A stretch of 62,218 bases of DNA from Acidobacteriota bacterium. GTDB lineage: Bacteria; Acidobacteriota; Terriglobia; Acidiferrales; UBA7541. Every line of letters starts with the position of its first letter. The first letter of the stretch is position 1. The notes beneath the pieces were generated by a model that had not been told where the DNA came from, made no database searches, and worked only from the letters and a program-made list of their open reading frames with translations. Shown piece after piece: positions 8,401 through 17,337 of the stretch. The stretch spans positions 1 through 62,218 of the forward strand of contig JAJPIE010000003.1 in NCBI GenBank assembly GCA_021324935.1, written 5' to 3'. A program made the translations under genes and the position numbers.

Positions 8401-9379
8401 GCTGATTTTCCCGCTGGCGCAAGCCTTCATAGGCCAGGAAGATGAACAGCCGGTCCTTCTTGATCGGGCCGCCGAACGTGCCGCCAAAGGTATTCCGCAG
8501 GAGAAAGGGCGGCTTGTTGGGGTCGCCATTTTGGAGTTCGGCCAGCTTGTTAAAGTAGTCGTTGGCCACCATGTTGGTGGGCCGCTGGTATTCGTAACCG
8601 GTGCCGTGGAACTCATTCGTGCCGCTCTTGGTCTGCAGGGAGACCTGGCCGCCGGAGGAGCGCCCCTGGTCGGCGTTGGCGTTCGAAGTGGTGACGCGGA
8701 ACTCCTCGAGCGAATCCAGGGTGGCGCGCAAGGCACCGCGGAAGGCGAATCCGTTCAACTGGTCGTTGTCGTCTACGCCGTCGAGCGTAATGTTGGTCTG
8801 GTCGCTTCGCGCGCCATTCACCGCGCCGCTTCGGCTGTCGAACAGTTCGTTCGATTTTTGAATCGCAGGATCGGCGACGGTTGCCACGCCGGGTTGCAAG
8901 CTCAACAAGCCGGCGGGATCGCGGCCTTCAAACGGCAGCGAACTCACCTGCAACTGCCCGAAGGCGTTGCCCAAAGTTGCGTCCGAGGTATTGATGGTCT
9001 GGGTGACGGTGGAGACTTCCACGGTTGTGGTGACCGCAGCCACTTCCATCTTCAAATCGTCGGTCGTGGGCGTGGCAACCAGCAATTGGAGGCCGGGTTG
9101 CCGAAGAGTAGCGAAGCCAGCGGCGGTTACGGTCAGGGTATAAGTGGCCGGACGCACGTCCACGAACTGGTAGGCGCCATTTTTGTCCGTTTTCGTGGAG
9201 ACAGTGATGGAGAGTTCCTTGCTTTCGAGGGTCACCACGGCTCCCGGCACCGATGCGCCGCTTTTGTCCGTGATGGTGCCGTGCAGAGAAGAGGTGCTTT
9301 GAGCCCAGGCAGAACCGACCGCGAGAATGATGACTGCGCAAAGCAAAAGAGCCGTCCGGCAAACAGAGATGCGAGGCAT
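5423..9379 (-). CDS. Oar-like TonB-dependent outer-membrane receptor
   Basis: 1318 residues, the usual size of the large acidobacterial receptors. Residues 1-26 are a signal peptide ending SAWAQ. A carboxypeptidase-regulatory-like fold follows (SLHGTITDKSGASVPGA, to about 110), then a plug region (INTSDATLGNAFG, SLPFEGRDPAGLLSLQPG, ITLDGVDDNDQLNG), then a long beta-barrel with many aromatic-alternating strands. It ends in RFTF, with the C-terminal Phe expected of outer-membrane proteins. AAAGGA lies 6 bases before the ATG. A good promoter lies upstream at 9545-9573 and a terminator downstream, so it is monocistronic. The substrate is unknown; the family is thought to import large or complex nutrients, often glycans or peptides. 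A decayed paralogue is next to it. Confidence 0.93.
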   Translation of the reverse strand: MPRISVCRTALLLCAVIILAVGSAWAQSTSSLHGTITDKSGASVPGAVVTLESKELSITVSTKTDKNGAYQFVDVRPATYTLTVTAAGFATLRQPGLQLLVATPTTDDLKMEVAAVTTTVEVSTVTQTINTSDATLGNAFGQLQVSSLPFEGRDPAGLLSLQPGVATVADPAIQKSNELFDSRSGAVNGARSDQTNITLDGVDDNDQLNGFAFRGALRATLDSLEEFRVTTSNANADQGRSSGGQVSLQTKSGTNEFHGTGYEYQRPTNMVANDYFNKLAELQNGDPNKPPFLLRNTFGGTFGGPIKKDRLFIFLAYEGLRQRENQQVTRTVPSQLLREGIIEYQCANPSDCPGGTMTVQGVDAQFNPKTYQVSVPAGNNVLGSPQIASMDPNCTTTGTCPWGPGIDPFVIKTLNSYPLPNTNQQGYGYNYQGYTFSSPAPLKNDTYIAKLDYNITQSGSQRLFARFGLQNDHGNDVEQFPGQPPNYTNLNNTKGIVTGWTWTISPTKINNFHYGWIREGYGTDGVSNLPRVYLRGLDDPTAFTRSTNVIIPVHNFTDDFTIIKGNHTITFGGNYRFINNIRNSDANSFSDALTNTGFLVPTGISNVGGSFDPAAFGFPAVSTNAQNAYDYPMIALAGVITEEDNTYVQNKNGQFLPQGSFVPRHFRSSEVEFYGMDAWRLKPNLTMTYGVRYSLLQPPYETNGNEVTPNISLDNFFQTRMKDMVQGISYSPNFSFDLAGPANGKPGYWSWDYKDIAPRWSLAWSPGFSTGLLGSMFGGPGKSSIRMGAGIYYDHFGEGIVNTFDQNGSFGFVTSGSLPPGTVSLDTGPRYTGPNNLPASLQYPPPTPGFPVTPGNQFLIYWGMDDKLKTPYAYGFDLSYTRELKGGFTFEAAYVNRLGRRLLQERDLAQPINLCDPKSGLCYFQAVTALAKIYRTGEPVQNFAANPNVPANVAQYWQDVMQPLHAGGAYSVGTSSCVNGGTPAGTSSALVAAYALFCSGSLNETTPLSVWDLSGIPDANLPGVSYFPVNGPNTFYQSQFASLYAWSSTGRSNYNSGQFMLRHREAYGLTWDLNYTYSKSFDMGSNAERISLFQNFGYASQIINAFDPGLNRGVSDYDMTHQINSNIIYEIPFGHGKKWGSSSNGFVNAVFGGWTISGLYRWTSGLPFSISNGFQFPTNWELTGQANLVGPKPATGVGNNCSSGTCNPNVFVGSTGGSGSAVSSFDYPFPGQTGSRNNIRGPGYFDIDAGLRKQWNFTERMRLAFGADVYNITNSVRFDVGSITYNGNAAIDSGSAFGNFESVLTAARRIELSLRFTF

Positions 9380-9544
9380 AAAAATTCCTTTCAGGGGCGC
9401 TGAAAATTACGTGCACTCGGATCTAACAGGCGAGTAAAGAAGGAAGGCCACGGCCGCTCCGCCGGCCGCTGGAAGAATAGGAACCACCCGGGTCCCCACC
9501 ACAAGGACCTTACCCACCACTCGCACGCACCGAAATTACCATAC

Positions 9545-9573
9545 CTTTTAGGACAGAACCCCTCGCGTGTCAA
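9545..9573 (-). promoter_or_regulatory. Sigma-70-like promoter of the TonB receptor
   Basis: On the minus strand a perfect -35 TTGACA (9568-9573) is followed by a 17-base spacer and a -10 TAAAAG (9545-9550). This predicts a start near 9538 and a leader of about 160 bases before the ATG at 9379. Confidence 0.5.
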
Positions 9574-9633
9574 GAAGGATGCGCTGATAGCTGGGCAAGG
9601 AAATTCAAATGCATGGGAATCGCGCCGCGGATG

Positions 9634-9662
9634 AAAAAAGCCCTCCGGGAAAATACCCGGAG
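9634..9662 (-). terminator. Terminator after the decayed TonB receptor
   Basis: 7-bp stem CTCCGGG/CCCGGAG (9643-9662) with a 6-base loop and, on the minus strand, a GCTTTTTT tail (9634-9640). It survives although the gene it served is broken. Confidence 0.75.
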
Positions 9663-9696
9663 AGCCGAGAGTGGAGCGAAACTCAGGTGTTTTCGG

Positions 9697-12110
9697 TTAG
9701 AAGGAATAACGGAGCGCGAACTCCATGACACGCGGCTTCGTCAACGTGCTGGAATACGGACCGATGGCGCTGGGGTTGGTGAAGGCGCTCAGTCCGCGGA
9801 AGCTAGGGACGCGTTCGGCGTCCGAGCCTTCGTCGATCGACTTGGAATAAACATAGTTGAAGTCGAACTGCAGGCCGTGCATGTTGCGGCTGCGGAGCAT
9901 GAATTGCCCGGCGTTGTAGGCACTGTTGCCGATGCTCGACCAGGCATAGAGCGCGGAAAATTCCTTGTGGTAAAACGCATATGGCGTCGGCGTGCCGTTG
10001 ATGCTGGGGCATGCGGGGAAACAGAAGGAGTCGAAAATATTCTGGAAGTTAGTCGCGCCCAGGGTGGATGGGCCCCAGTTTTGGGCAAAGAGCTGGTACA
10101 TGGCCTGAGTCGCGCTCAGCCCGCCGCCGGCCGCGGTTGGAAAGAGGTCTTCCCAATAAGGAATTGGTTGAACCTGAGATACGGGAGTATTCGCGTTGGC
10201 AAGCTTGGCAAACGCGGTGGCAGCCGCGAAATAGTCCACGCCGGTTTTTGGATCCTTGATATCCAGCGGCATGGCCAGGTCGCGTTGCTGCAAGAGCCGG
10301 TGGCCGAAGCGCTCCACGTACGCGGCCTCAAACGTCAAACCGCCGGGAAGTTCGCGGGACACGGAAAAATCGAGCGTCTCTGAATAGGGCGTGCGGAGAT
10401 TGTTGTCGAATCCCCACGTGATCTGCTGAAGGGGGTTGCCCAGGGTGCTCACCGACAGAGTGTAAGGAAATCCACCGCTCGGCGGCGGTTGCAGCAAAAT
10501 TCCATCCGAGCTGGAAGTTGGAATCATGCCCGGGCCCGAATAGCGAGCTCTGCCGTCGAGGGTTTGGATCGAGGCCGGATTGCTGATGACGGTGTTGAGA
10601 CCGAATGCTCCGTTGGTGTCGAAAGTATCCACCAGACCGGTTCCGAAGTGGTTATAGACAATCCCGAAGCCCCCGCGGATGGATGTCTTGCCACTGCCGC
10701 CGAGCAACACTCCGAGGAGGCCATCCGATTTGTTAGGGGCGTAAGCGAACGCCAGGCGCGGGCCGAGGTCCTTGTAGTCCCACGGCCACAGCGGGCTTTT
10801 GCCATTCACTTTGCCGCTGGGGCTATAGGAGATGATTTCGTCGAAGGCGCCGCCCTGTTCCATCGCTGCCGCTCGCTGGCTGACGAAATTGTTGAGGTGC
10901 TGGTCTGGTGAAACCTGGTTGCCGTTCATTTCAAACACAGGCTGCAACAGGCTGTAGCGCAGACCGGCGGTAATGGTAAGAGTCGAGTTCACGTGCCAGG
11001 AGTCCTGAAAATGGAAATCGGACTCCCAGGAGCGGAAATCCTTCGGGACCAAAGTGTTTTGCGGAATGGATACGGCTTGAGCTGTGCGATTGTATTGACC
11101 GGTAACCTCGGTGATCACTCCCAGCAGGTTTCCGACGCGTAGTTGTAGGGATTCGCGTTGTTCGGGTCGACGGCCGGAAAGTTCCAGGTGCAAAACGCGG
11201 GCGGGGTGACGCCCGTTGCCTGATCTGTCTGGCAAGAGGGATCCAGAGTGCCGCCGCCGGCAGGCTGTGCGGCGAGAAAATTCGGATTGGTGGAGGCGAA
11301 GTTGATATTCGCCTCATCGGTAGCGCGCGAGTTCGTGATCCGGCGGATATTCGTGCCGAACTGCAGGGTGTGCTTTCCCTTGGTCCAGCTCACGTCGTCC
11401 ACCCAATTGTGGACGGGGATGTGATAGTTACGCGTAAAGGATTGCGTAGGCGCCGCCGTGCCCACGCTGAGATGCAGGTCGTCGAAATACCGGAACGTGA
11501 TATTCGGACCGTTCTCGATGCCCTGCTGCCCGACACTTTCGCGCGTCAGACCGAAGCGGAAGTTGTTGACCAGCGAACTGGAGAACACTGCGTTGTAGCC
11601 CGCGACGATGGCGCGGCTGGTGGTTCGGATCGCGGTGATCGGCGGCTGCCCTGGATATTGCGGAGGGTTATCCGTCGTGTCGTCCTGATAATTGCCTCGA
11701 ATAAACAAGCGGTTGGTGCCGGCACGATTGAGGTTGTAGTCGAACTTGGCGATCGAGGTGTTCAAGTGCGTGGAATTCGGCGCCGAGAAGCGGAAGCAAC
11801 TGATATTGAAGCCATCAGCGTTTGAACAAGCCGAGGAGTTGGGCGCCGGAAACTGCTGAAACAATCCGGTACCCTGCGCGTTCGCCAACATCGGATTCAC
11901 GCCAGGACCGAGTGGACAAGTAACGGTTGGATGGCTGCTGGTTTGCGTGCCGCAGACGGCATCCATCTGCGCAAGCTGCGCGGGCCCGACGGCGTACGCT
12001 CCGGAAGGCGCGGTCCACGATTGGGTGAGTCCCTGCACGGTATTTCCAGGGCAAGCCAAAGGAGTGGCGCAGGGATAAAAAATCACGCCGCACGCGGGTG
12101 CGGAGGACAT
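9697..12110 (-). pseudogene. Truncated, frameshifted Oar-like TonB receptor
   Basis: The barrel half of a receptor paralogous to the 5423 gene. Both share patterns such as RYSLLQP, NGNEVTP/NGNQVSP and WDYKDIAPR/WDYKDLGPR. The frame breaks near 11128-11133: reading ends NYASE-TCWE-stop, while the next frame continues NLLGVITEVTGQYN, consistent with loss of one A in a short A-run. Signal peptide, regulatory-like fold and plug are absent, because the recognisable part begins about 75 bases from the end of serA. So at least about 400 N-terminal residues are missing. The C-terminus (EFALRYSF) is intact. The single-base shift could be a sequencing error, but the missing 5' end could not. Confidence 0.85.
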
Positions 12111-12185
12111 TCATCCCGAATTTGGAAGGGCGGCCCTTTAGGACAACCGCTCCCATCGCAGGTCCAAGGAGGAGGCTTGGGCTTT

Positions 12186-13775
12186 TTACAGCTTCCCCAA
12201 GTGAATCGTCCGTGCTTCCGTGATAGATGGGTGCATCTTAACGTCGTCCAGGACTTGGTCTGTGATGTCTCCGTCGACGCGGATCAATGCCACGGCCTCT
12301 GCCCCGGGGGCATTGTCGCGCCGGCCGAGGGCAAAGGTAGCAATGTTCACGCCGTGCTTACCCAAGGTCGCGCCCACATGGCCAATAACGCCCGGCCGGT
12401 CCTGGTTGCGAAGAAACAACATCGTCCCATTCAGCTGAGCCTCCAAGGAAATACCATCAATCTGGATCACTCGCGGCGAACCATCGCGCAACACTGTGCC
12501 TTCGGCCGTGAATCCATGACTGTCCGGATTGTCCGACAGGGCGGCCACCTCCAGAGTGTGCGGAAAGCCGTGCTCGCGCCGCCGGGATTCTTCCTGCACG
12601 GTCAAGCCGCGCGCCGCAGCAACCGCCGGCGCGTTCACCACGTTCACTTTTTCGTCCAAAATCGCGTTCAACATTCCCGCCAACACCGCGCTGCGCAGGA
12701 GATGAGTACCCACTTCCGCCACCTCACCCGCGTAGCGGATACGGATGCGAGCCGGCCTTGTTTCCGCCGCTTGGGAGAGCAACGACCCCAGGCGCTCCGC
12801 CAGGGCCAGGTACGGGCGCACCCGGCGATATTGTTCCGGCGAAAGGGCCGGCAAGTTGACCGCGTTCTTGATGATGCCTTCCAGCAGGTAGTCGCGCACC
12901 TGCACAGCCACTTGAGTGCCCAGTTCTTCCTGAGCCTCCGCCGTCGAACCGGCGACGTGGGGGGTGGCAACCACGTTTGGCAATCCGATCAGCGGAGAAG
13001 ACTTCGGCGGCTCTTCCGCGAACACGTCCAGGGCTGCGCCAGCCACCTGCCCGCTCTTAATTGCCGCCGCGAGGTCCGCTTCGTTGATGAGTTCGCCGCG
13101 CGCCGTGTTGATGATGCGCACGCCATTTTTCATTTTCGCGATGCTTGCAGCGTTGATCATGTCCTTTGTCTGGGGACTTACCGCCGTGTGCAGGGAGATG
13201 AAATCGCTTTCTTCGTAGAGCTTTTCCAGCGGCACCAGCTCGACCGAAAATTCCCGGGCCGCCGCCTCGCTGATGAACGGGTCAAAGGCCAGCACGCGCA
13301 TCTCGAATCCGTCCGCGCGCGTGGCCACTTCGCTGCCGATTCTTCCCAATCCAATCAATCCCAGCGTCTTGCCGCGCACTTCGGCGCCCGAGGAGGACTT
13401 CTCCCAGCGTCCTTCCCGCATGGCCGCGTCGAATTTCGGCACCTGCCGCACGAGCGCCAGCAGCAACGCAAACGCGTGCTCCGCCACGCTGACCGAGCTG
13501 CCACCCGGGGTGCTCATCACCAGGATGCCGCGCTTAGTGGATTCGTCCAGGTCGATATTGTCTACGCCGACGCCGGCCCGGCCGATCACGCGCAGGCGGG
13601 GCGCGTGATCCAGCAGAGATGGAGTTACCTTCGTTGCGCTGCGGACGATGAGGGCGTCCGCGTCCGCCAGCTCCGCATGCAACGTCTCCTTTGTTGTAAA
13701 TACGATGTTCCAGCCGGTCTGCCGCAGTATTTCAATTCCGCGATCGCTGATCTTGTCCGCGACAATGACTTTCAT
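12186..13775 (-). CDS. serA: D-3-phosphoglycerate dehydrogenase
   Basis: 529 residues, matching the long form of SerA that commits 3-phosphoglycerate to serine synthesis with NAD+. The start ATG 13775 (MKVIVADKISDRG) follows AGAGGA. The Rossmann motif is GLIGLGRIGSEVATR. The catalytic Arg is in NTARGEL, the Glu in AEEPP and the His in ATPHVAGST. After about residue 310 come the intervening (ASB) domain and a C-terminal ACT domain (LFLRNQDRPGVIGHVG) that usually binds serine for feedback control. The neighbour yqeY is divergent. Confidence 0.95.
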   Translation of the reverse strand: MKVIVADKISDRGIEILRQTGWNIVFTTKETLHAELADADALIVRSATKVTPSLLDHAPRLRVIGRAGVGVDNIDLDESTKRGILVMSTPGGSSVSVAEHAFALLLALVRQVPKFDAAMREGRWEKSSSGAEVRGKTLGLIGLGRIGSEVATRADGFEMRVLAFDPFISEAAAREFSVELVPLEKLYEESDFISLHTAVSPQTKDMINAASIAKMKNGVRIINTARGELINEADLAAAIKSGQVAGAALDVFAEEPPKSSPLIGLPNVVATPHVAGSTAEAQEELGTQVAVQVRDYLLEGIIKNAVNLPALSPEQYRRVRPYLALAERLGSLLSQAAETRPARIRIRYAGEVAEVGTHLLRSAVLAGMLNAILDEKVNVVNAPAVAAARGLTVQEESRRREHGFPHTLEVAALSDNPDSHGFTAEGTVLRDGSPRVIQIDGISLEAQLNGTMLFLRNQDRPGVIGHVGATLGKHGVNIATFALGRRDNAPGAEAVALIRVDGDITDQVLDDVKMHPSITEARTIHLGKL

Positions 13776-13948
13776 GATTCCTCTATTCCGGGTAAAAGCC
13801 GCGAGGGCGCACAGCGGTCTCTTCCCTTGTGGTGAGAACACTCCAAATTACTTGGCTCGCAAAACCCTGTCAAACTCCCGCTGCTCCAGAAATTTTTATG
13901 AGCGGGATGCACGTCTGTTATAGTTCAAAAAAGGGAGTCGAACGTGTC

Positions 13949-14404
13949 ATGAGTCTTTCCGAACAGGTTCAAAAAGATATTGTCGCCGCCATGAAAAACA
14001 AGGACGAATTGCGTCTCAGCGTGCTGCGCATGGTCAAGGCCGCGATGCAACTCAAAGAAGTCGAAAAGATGCGGAAGCTGGAAGACGCCGAGTCCATCCA
14101 GTTACTCCAGACCCTGGTCAAACAGCGCAAGGAGTCCATCGATCAGTTCGCCAAAGGCGGGCGCAACGATCTTGTAGAAAAGGAATCTTCCGAACTCAAT
14201 ATTCTCGAGTCGTATCTTCCGGCCGGGGCCAGCGAGGGAGAAATGGACGCCGCCATCACCCAAGCCATCGCCTCGACGGGCGCCAGTTCCATGAAACAAA
14301 TGGGCGCCGTCGTTAAAGCAGCGAAGGACGCCCTCACCGGCAAAACGGTCGATGGCAAAGTTCTGTCCGACCTTGTCCGGGCACGCCTTTCCAAGCTCGG
14401 CTAG
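13949..14404 (+). CDS. yqeY: GatB/YqeY domain protein
   Basis: 151 residues, typical for YqeY. ATG 13949 (MSLSEQVQKDIVAAMKNKD) follows GGGAG. The signature helices LRLSVLRMVKAAMQLKEVE, LQTLVKQRKESIDQFAKGGR and LESYLPAGASEGEM are all present. The C-terminal VVKAAKDALTGKTVDGK matches the tail domain shared with GatB, which binds tRNA in the Glu/Asp-tRNA amidotransferase. The role of free YqeY is not settled. Confidence 0.92.
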   Translation: MSLSEQVQKDIVAAMKNKDELRLSVLRMVKAAMQLKEVEKMRKLEDAESIQLLQTLVKQRKESIDQFAKGGRNDLVEKESSELNILESYLPAGASEGEMDAAITQAIASTGASSMKQMGAVVKAAKDALTGKTVDGKVLSDLVRARLSKLG

Positions 14405-14490
14405 AGATGTACCCTCGCGCCGACGTATATTTGGCTATGGTTGTGTAGGTGCAGCTCATTCGCAGAGCCGGCGACACGAAACATCCGGTC

Positions 14491-15102
14491 ATGGCGCTCC
14501 CCGACCAAATCCCCCTTCGCTACACCGAAGACGACGCCGGCTACATGTCCGTCCGTCCCGTGGTCAAACAAACCTTTCGCCTCCACGAACTTATCGACAT
14601 GGTAGTCAGTGTAGCGGGCAAGGACCCCGCGCGCGTTCAGCAAATCGTTCGCAGCGGTACGGTCGTCTACCACGGCTATCGCTATTGGTGGGAAGCGCTC
14701 TCCGCCGAGATATCCGAACTCGAAAGACTTCTCGTTACTTTCCCCGATGACGATCCCTCGCGGCCATTCGTTCCGCAAGAAGCTACGGCAGTGCTGCTGG
14801 AAATGGGGGGAGGCGCGCAGCGGGCCATCGCGGAAATCTCGCAGCGTGAGGCTTCGCAGAAAAGGCTATTCGCGCGGCAATCTCCGTGGGACGTCATTCT
14901 CGGATTCGCGAGCTCCCATCCCGCCCGCTATGAGAAATTCGATCATGGCCGAAAGGCCGATCTGTTCCGCGTCTCGCTTGCATTCGAGCAGGCCCGGGCA
15001 CTGCTGGAAGGCATGCTGGAAGCGGCACCACGAAAGCTCCGCTACCGGTGGAGCACTCTGCGTCCCCCAGCGGTTATGAACGTCATTGCTCCCCGGAAAT
15101 AA
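14491..15102 (+). CDS. Hypothetical protein, 203 residues
   Basis: I do not recognise a named family. ATG 14491 (MALPDQIPLRYTEDDAGY) is preferred over an upstream GTG at 14449. The sequence is soluble-looking, with segments such as VRPVVKQTFRLHELIDMVV, a VYHGYRYWWEAL block and a basic C-terminus. It follows yqeY by 86 bases on the same strand and may be co-transcribed. No signal peptide or membrane segment. Confidence 0.65.
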   Translation: MALPDQIPLRYTEDDAGYMSVRPVVKQTFRLHELIDMVVSVAGKDPARVQQIVRSGTVVYHGYRYWWEALSAEISELERLLVTFPDDDPSRPFVPQEATAVLLEMGGGAQRAIAEISQREASQKRLFARQSPWDVILGFASSHPARYEKFDHGRKADLFRVSLAFEQARALLEGMLEAAPRKLRYRWSTLRPPAVMNVIAPRK

Positions 15103-15285
15103 CGGAAAATTTCCGCGGCCGCCCGATGCTTTCGGCTGGGGGAACTGACTGGCCAATCCACGCGATCCCGCACGTAACCTTCTGATTCATCGGAGTAGCG
15201 TTCACAACTCGGGTCCATTGCCGGCGCTCATAAGCAGGCCGGGTCCGCTACAAGTGAACAGCAACTTTTTTGGAGTGCTTCGGGC

Positions 15286-17337
15286 TCAGGCGGAAGGGTT
15301 CTTGAGAATTTCCGCCAGGGAGTGCATGCGCGAAGCATCGGCGGGCGTCTTCGCCGAGGCGGCGCTTTTCTCAATGGAGGGGGCCGTGCTCTTGAGCTTT
15401 TTCACTTTGTTTGCGGCCATGTGTGATTTCTCCGCCGCGCCGATCGCTTTGCGGAGCGAGGCGATTTGACTGGCCGACAGGGCCTGCGAACGCTCTAACT
15501 GATCGATATAAGCCTTGGCCACGACGAGCGTGGAGGGCCATACGATCTTCTGCTGGTTCTGCACGTTCTCTTCGGAGACGTGGACGGACTTCGCCGCGTC
15601 GATTTCGTTTTGCGTCAGATTCTCCGTCGGGGTCAGCTCAAACACGTCCAGGCCACGGGCGATTTCGGATCCGTAGATGTAGCCGTTGTACCAGTAAGCG
15701 GACCAGTCGCCGCCAAGGATGAGCATCTTGGAGTCGATCGGCCCGCGGTCGAAATAGGCGATCTCCTTCGGATGATCGGGATCAGTGAAATCCATGACGG
15801 AGACGCCGCCCTGATACCACGCCTGGACTTCGATGTCGCGGCCAGGTACGGGAACCAACGAGCCGTTGTGCGCGACACAGTTTTCCGTGTCGGACTGCGC
15901 GGCCGGCAATTTGTAATAGTTGGCAAAGGTCAATTTGTCGTCCTTCAGGCGGAAGATGGCGTCCGCGCCCCACTTATTGGAGTCATTCGGACGGCAACGC
16001 GCTCCCAGACCGCCGCCCCATTCATCGGTGAACACGACCTTGGTGCCATCGTTCGAGAAAGAAGCAGAGTGCCAGTAGGAATAGTTGGGATCGTTGACGG
16101 CATCCACGCGTTTTGGATGCACCGGGTCTTTGATGTCCAGCAGGATACCGTTTCCGGAGCAGGCACCTGCGGCAAGCCCGATCGCCGAGTACACCGTGAT
16201 GTCATGGCACTGGTCGGTATCGCGGGGCTTTTGTTCATTCTTGTCGTGGCTGCCGCCGTTGCTGAGGCCGTTGATGGCCCCTGTTCGCGCGTCCATGAAC
16301 ACGCGCGGGCGGGAAACAACTTTTGCGTCCTGCGGTGCGGCCAGGGGAACCTGGATCACGTCGATGCGAAACAGCGCCGTGTTCGGATCCTTGTCCGGCT
16401 TCTCTCCGGAGCAGCCTTCCAGTTCTTCCGGCTGCCGCACGAAAGACGTGCCGGAAACATAGATGTACACGTTGTTTTTGTCGTTCGGATCGACCACGAG
16501 GGTGTGGGTATGCGAACCGCGGCAGGTCTGCACGGCGGCAACCTGTCTCGGATTGCGAATATCGGAAATGTCGAAGATGCGTACGCCGCGGAAGCGATCT
16601 TTCTGTGCGGCGGGAAGACGGTGCTTATGCTCCTTCATCTCTTCGGGAGTCGGCGGAGGCTCCGGGGGAAAACCTTCCGTGCCACAATCGAGGCGGGCAT
16701 TGGGCATTTCGACAGACATGAACATCAGGTTTTTGTAGACCGAAACGTCGCCCTGCCCGCCGGGACAGACCATAGACGTAAGCAGGGTGGTTTTCGCAGG
16801 ATTACTGATATCGAAAATATTTATACCGTAAAAATTGCCCTGGAAAAGGTGGTCTCCCTGGAAGGCAAGATCGGAGTTGGAGAAGGCGAGCTGCGCGATC
16901 ACGAGTTGCATTGGTTTTGGGATTTTGGCAACGTTGCCGATGCCCAGTAGCCCGATCGTCTTCAGGACCTTGGGATTGTCTGGATCGCTGGTGCCGAGTT
17001 CGAAAGCGTCTGGTTTTTTGACCAGGATAAGATGTTTGATGCCCATCATGCTCTCGCCCGCGTCGTAAAGGCCCGGGGCCAGTTTGTAGCGCGGATCGTT
17101 CACGTCGGAACCGGTCATGCCCGGCGGCAGAGCGGGCGCAGGTTGGGGAGCGAAAGGATTCTCGTCATCCTCATCGCCCTCTTTCTTCGAGGGCTCCTGC
17201 TTTGCGGCATCCTGTTTGGAAGCGTCCTGCTTCGCCGGAGCTTGCGCGGGCTCCTGAGCAAACAACCGTATGGCGCCGCCCCCCAAAAGACTCGCGATGC
17301 ACATTACCTGCAAAGCAATGCGAAGCAATCGGTTCAT
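15286..17337 (-). CDS. Secreted LVIVD-repeat protein
   Basis: 683 residues. Signal peptide (residues 1-27, ending IRLFAQ), then an Ala/Lys/Gln-rich linker, then a beta-propeller-like region built of LVIVD-type repeats: GINIFDISNPAKTT, VRIFDISDIRNPRQ, ILLDIKDPVHPKRVD, VSVMDFTDPDHPKEIA. Conserved CRGSHTHT and QCHDITVYS blocks could bind a metal. The C-terminal about 130 residues are helical and Ala/Lys-rich. The start overlaps the stop of the DUF305 gene by 4 bases (ATGA), so the two are translationally coupled. The function of the family is not established; extracytoplasmic location is clear. Confidence 0.85.
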   Translation of the reverse strand: MNRLLRIALQVMCIASLLGGGAIRLFAQEPAQAPAKQDASKQDAAKQEPSKKEGDEDDENPFAPQPAPALPPGMTGSDVNDPRYKLAPGLYDAGESMMGIKHLILVKKPDAFELGTSDPDNPKVLKTIGLLGIGNVAKIPKPMQLVIAQLAFSNSDLAFQGDHLFQGNFYGINIFDISNPAKTTLLTSMVCPGGQGDVSVYKNLMFMSVEMPNARLDCGTEGFPPEPPPTPEEMKEHKHRLPAAQKDRFRGVRIFDISDIRNPRQVAAVQTCRGSHTHTLVVDPNDKNNVYIYVSGTSFVRQPEELEGCSGEKPDKDPNTALFRIDVIQVPLAAPQDAKVVSRPRVFMDARTGAINGLSNGGSHDKNEQKPRDTDQCHDITVYSAIGLAAGACSGNGILLDIKDPVHPKRVDAVNDPNYSYWHSASFSNDGTKVVFTDEWGGGLGARCRPNDSNKWGADAIFRLKDDKLTFANYYKLPAAQSDTENCVAHNGSLVPVPGRDIEVQAWYQGGVSVMDFTDPDHPKEIAYFDRGPIDSKMLILGGDWSAYWYNGYIYGSEIARGLDVFELTPTENLTQNEIDAAKSVHVSEENVQNQQKIVWPSTLVVAKAYIDQLERSQALSASQIASLRKAIGAAEKSHMAANKVKKLKSTAPSIEKSAASAKTPADASRMHSLAEILKNPSA

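Noticed and set aside
11931..13835. 634-codon plus-strand frame opposite serA
   Set aside because: His/Arg/Gly-rich, without recognisable domains, and fully antisense to a complete SerA.
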